Shown here piece by piece: positions 62,530-64,000 of a stretch of 64,000 bases of DNA. Position numbers and translations under genes: made by a program. Below the pieces are notes generated by a model, which was given only the letters and a program-made list of their open reading frames with translations, did not search any database and had not been told where the DNA came from. Origin of the DNA: Achromobacter agilis (GTDB lineage Bacteria; Pseudomonadota; Gammaproteobacteria; Burkholderiales; Burkholderiaceae_B); contig NZ_UFQB01000022.1 in the NCBI RefSeq assembly GCF_900496965.1, forward strand, positions 1 to 64,000, read 5' to 3'. Position 1 is the stretch's first letter; each line of letters starts with the position of its first letter.

Positions 62530-64000
62530 ATGAAACGGATGACTATGCATAAACAGAAAGGCCTGGCGTGGCGGGCACGTATTTCGGCGGCGGCCTTGGC
62601 CGTCGCGTTGGCCGGCATGGCGCCAGCCATGGCGGCGGCGCAATCCAGGCAGGGCACGGTCACGCCGCAGGCTCATTCCGACGAACGGCTCGCTTTGCAA
62701 AAGGGCGAATTCCTGGCGGGAACCTGGGCCGCCGATAGCGGCGTAACGCTGGATCTGCTGGATGCCGCCGGCCGCCACGTGCGGCGGCTGAGCGATCGCG
62801 AGAAACCGGCCGGCGCGCTGATGCTGGTGGCGCCGGCGGACGGTATCTTCACGCTGCGGGCCCAGGGACAGGGCGCGTACCAGTGGGCGGTAACCGAACG
62901 CGTGCCGCTGTCGGCGCAGCACGCGCCCGCCACGGCGATCGACAGCCCTCGCCTGGCCGCCCTGGCGGCAACGCTGGCGCAAGGCGGCACCACGGCGTCC
63001 TTCTGGGACGAGGTGGCCCGGGAAGGCGCCCCGCTGATCGAGCCGGTGGACGCCGCGCGCGACCGCGTCACGTTCCTGTGGCGCGGCGCCGAACGCAATG
63101 TGCGCCTGTTTGGCGGGCCGTCCTCGGACCATGCGCAACTGGCGCGGCTGGGCGGCTCCGACGTCTGGTATGCCAGCTTCGTCGTGCCCCGGTCCGCGCG
63201 GCTGTCGTACCGCCTGGCGCCCGATGTGCCGGAACTGCCCGGATCCGGCATGGCGCGTCGCCGCGCGATCCTGGCCACGGCGCAAGCCGACCCCTACAAC
63301 GCCAAGGCCTACCCCGAGCGGGGCATCGACGCGTTCCAGACCTATTCCGTGCTGGAGCTGGCGGAGGCCCCGGCGCAACCCTGGGTGCAAGCGCGCGCGG
63401 AGGTGCCGGCGGGAACGGTGGAAGCGCGCGAATTGCGCAGCGATCTCCTGGGCAACACGCGCAAGATTCACCTGTACCGTCCGGCGGGCTGGCGTCCTGG
63501 CGCCGCGGACAACCACGTGCTGGTGCTGTTCGACGCCGGCGCCTACCTGGGCCGGGTGCCAACGCCGGCCATCCTCGACAACATGATCGCCGCGGGCGTC
63601 ATTCCCCCGACCGCAGCCTTGCTCATCGACAATCCCACAGCGGACTCCCGCAGCCAGGAATTGCCGCCCAATCCGGTGTTTGCCGACTTCCTGGCGCGGG
63701 AACTCATGCCGTGGGCGCGCAAGCAAGGCATCGCGGCGCCGGCGGCGCGCACCGTAATCGGGGGCTCCAGCTACGGCGGCCTGGCGTCGGCCTACGCTGC
63801 CCTGCGCCATCCGGACGTATTCGGCAACGTGCTCAGCCAATCGGGCTCATATTGGTGGGCGCCCGCCGGCGAAGAAGACCAGTGGCTGACGCGGCAGTTC
63901 GTGGCCGTGCGCAAACTGCCCGTGCGCTTCTTCCTCGGGGCCGGCCTGTTCGAATCGGGGCGCGGCGGCCAACCGGGCATTCTTGAAACCAACCGCCATC
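62530..64000 (+). CDS. periplasmic enterochelin esterase-like hydrolase (partial)
   Basis: 490 codons visible; the 3' end is cut off by the window. Signal peptide (ALAVALAGMAPAMAAA), an N-terminal beta domain with WRGAERNVRLFGG as in Fes-type enzymes, then an alpha/beta-hydrolase domain with the nucleophile Ser in VIGGSSYGGLAS. Start 62530, 62539 or 62545. Export suggests hydrolysis of ferric siderophore in the periplasm rather than the cytoplasm. Last visible gene of the iron operon. Confidence 0.85.
   Translation, partial: MKRMTMHKQKGLAWRARISAAALAVALAGMAPAMAAAQSRQGTVTPQAHSDERLALQKGEFLAGTWAADSGVTLDLLDAAGRHVRRLSDREKPAGALMLVAPADGIFTLRAQGQGAYQWAVTERVPLSAQHAPATAIDSPRLAALAATLAQGGTTASFWDEVAREGAPLIEPVDAARDRVTFLWRGAERNVRLFGGPSSDHAQLARLGGSDVWYASFVVPRSARLSYRLAPDVPELPGSGMARRRAILATAQADPYNAKAYPERGIDAFQTYSVLELAEAPAQPWVQARAEVPAGTVEARELRSDLLGNTRKIHLYRPAGWRPGAADNHVLVLFDAGAYLGRVPTPAILDNMIAAGVIPPTAALLIDNPTADSRSQELPPNPVFADFLARELMPWARKQGIAAPAARTVIGGSSYGGLASAYAALRHPDVFGNVLSQSGSYWWAPAGEEDQWLTRQFVAVRKLPVRFFLGAGLFESGRGGQPGILETNRH

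Noticed and set aside
62179..63840. 553-codon minus-strand frame opposite the esterase
   Set aside because: Low-complexity translation; the plus strand encodes a signal peptide and GSSYGG hydrolase motif in frame.

Overview
The window is GC-rich, gene-dense proteobacterial chromosome with the character of an Alcaligenaceae genome (Achromobacter or Bordetella). The pointers are two orphan Bug/TctC-type solute receptors (6087-7082, 38528-39523), many LysR, GntR and IclR regulators each beside a small catabolic cluster, and an RpfF/RpfR signalling pair. The genus call is inference from gene content. No rRNA, tRNA, CRISPR array, integrase or insertion sequence is visible.

Layout, left to right. 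1-5351: end of a GntR regulator; an ABC exporter behind a structured leader RNA with a 16-codon leader peptide; an LysE exporter with a divergent Lrp regulator; a DJ-1/PfpI enzyme opposed to a truncated AraC-type regulator. 5368-11950: an SDR and Bug receptor face a cyclase-fold hydrolase, an acyl-CoA ligase and a GntR regulator across an 18-bp perfect palindrome, followed by a LivJ-like binding protein. 11947-22832: N-carbamoyl amino-acid hydrolase, hydantoinase-like protein, LysR, DUF917 protein, urocanase-like hydratase, MHS transporter, secreted metallo-beta-lactamase-fold protein, and a secreted histidine-ammonia-lyase relative that has lost the MIO-forming Ala-Ser-Gly. Read in reaction order this matches ergothioneine (or another betaine-histidine) breakdown to glutamate. 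One operator pair occurs in front of both operons. 22857-35032: assorted catabolic clusters (aldolase/isomerase/MHS, amidase/MFS, GntP permease, SDR) with three LysR regulators, a Nudix hydrolase and an APH(6)-like kinase.

35327-38233 carries a DSF synthase (rpfF) convergent with its PAS-GGDEF-EAL receptor (rpfR), an intact quorum-sensing/c-di-GMP module. 38528-42838 holds a Bug receptor, a sugar-acid dehydratase, a GntR regulator and an isochorismatase-fold protein. 42839-46482 is an AT-richer islet: two gene remnants, then a two-gene operon encoding an HNH-like membrane protein and a tail-anchored coiled-coil protein. Neither belongs to a family I can name, so this is the best candidate for an undescribed system.

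46479-64000 returns to the backbone: a methyltransferase, a GNAT enzyme, an eight-gene operon joining a polar amino-acid ABC importer to a PLP enzyme and three acyl-CoA proteins (divergent from an IclR gene with a clear operator), a SulP transporter, and a Fur-type iron operon (TonB receptor, two small membrane proteins, PepSY protein, periplasmic esterase) that runs off the right edge.
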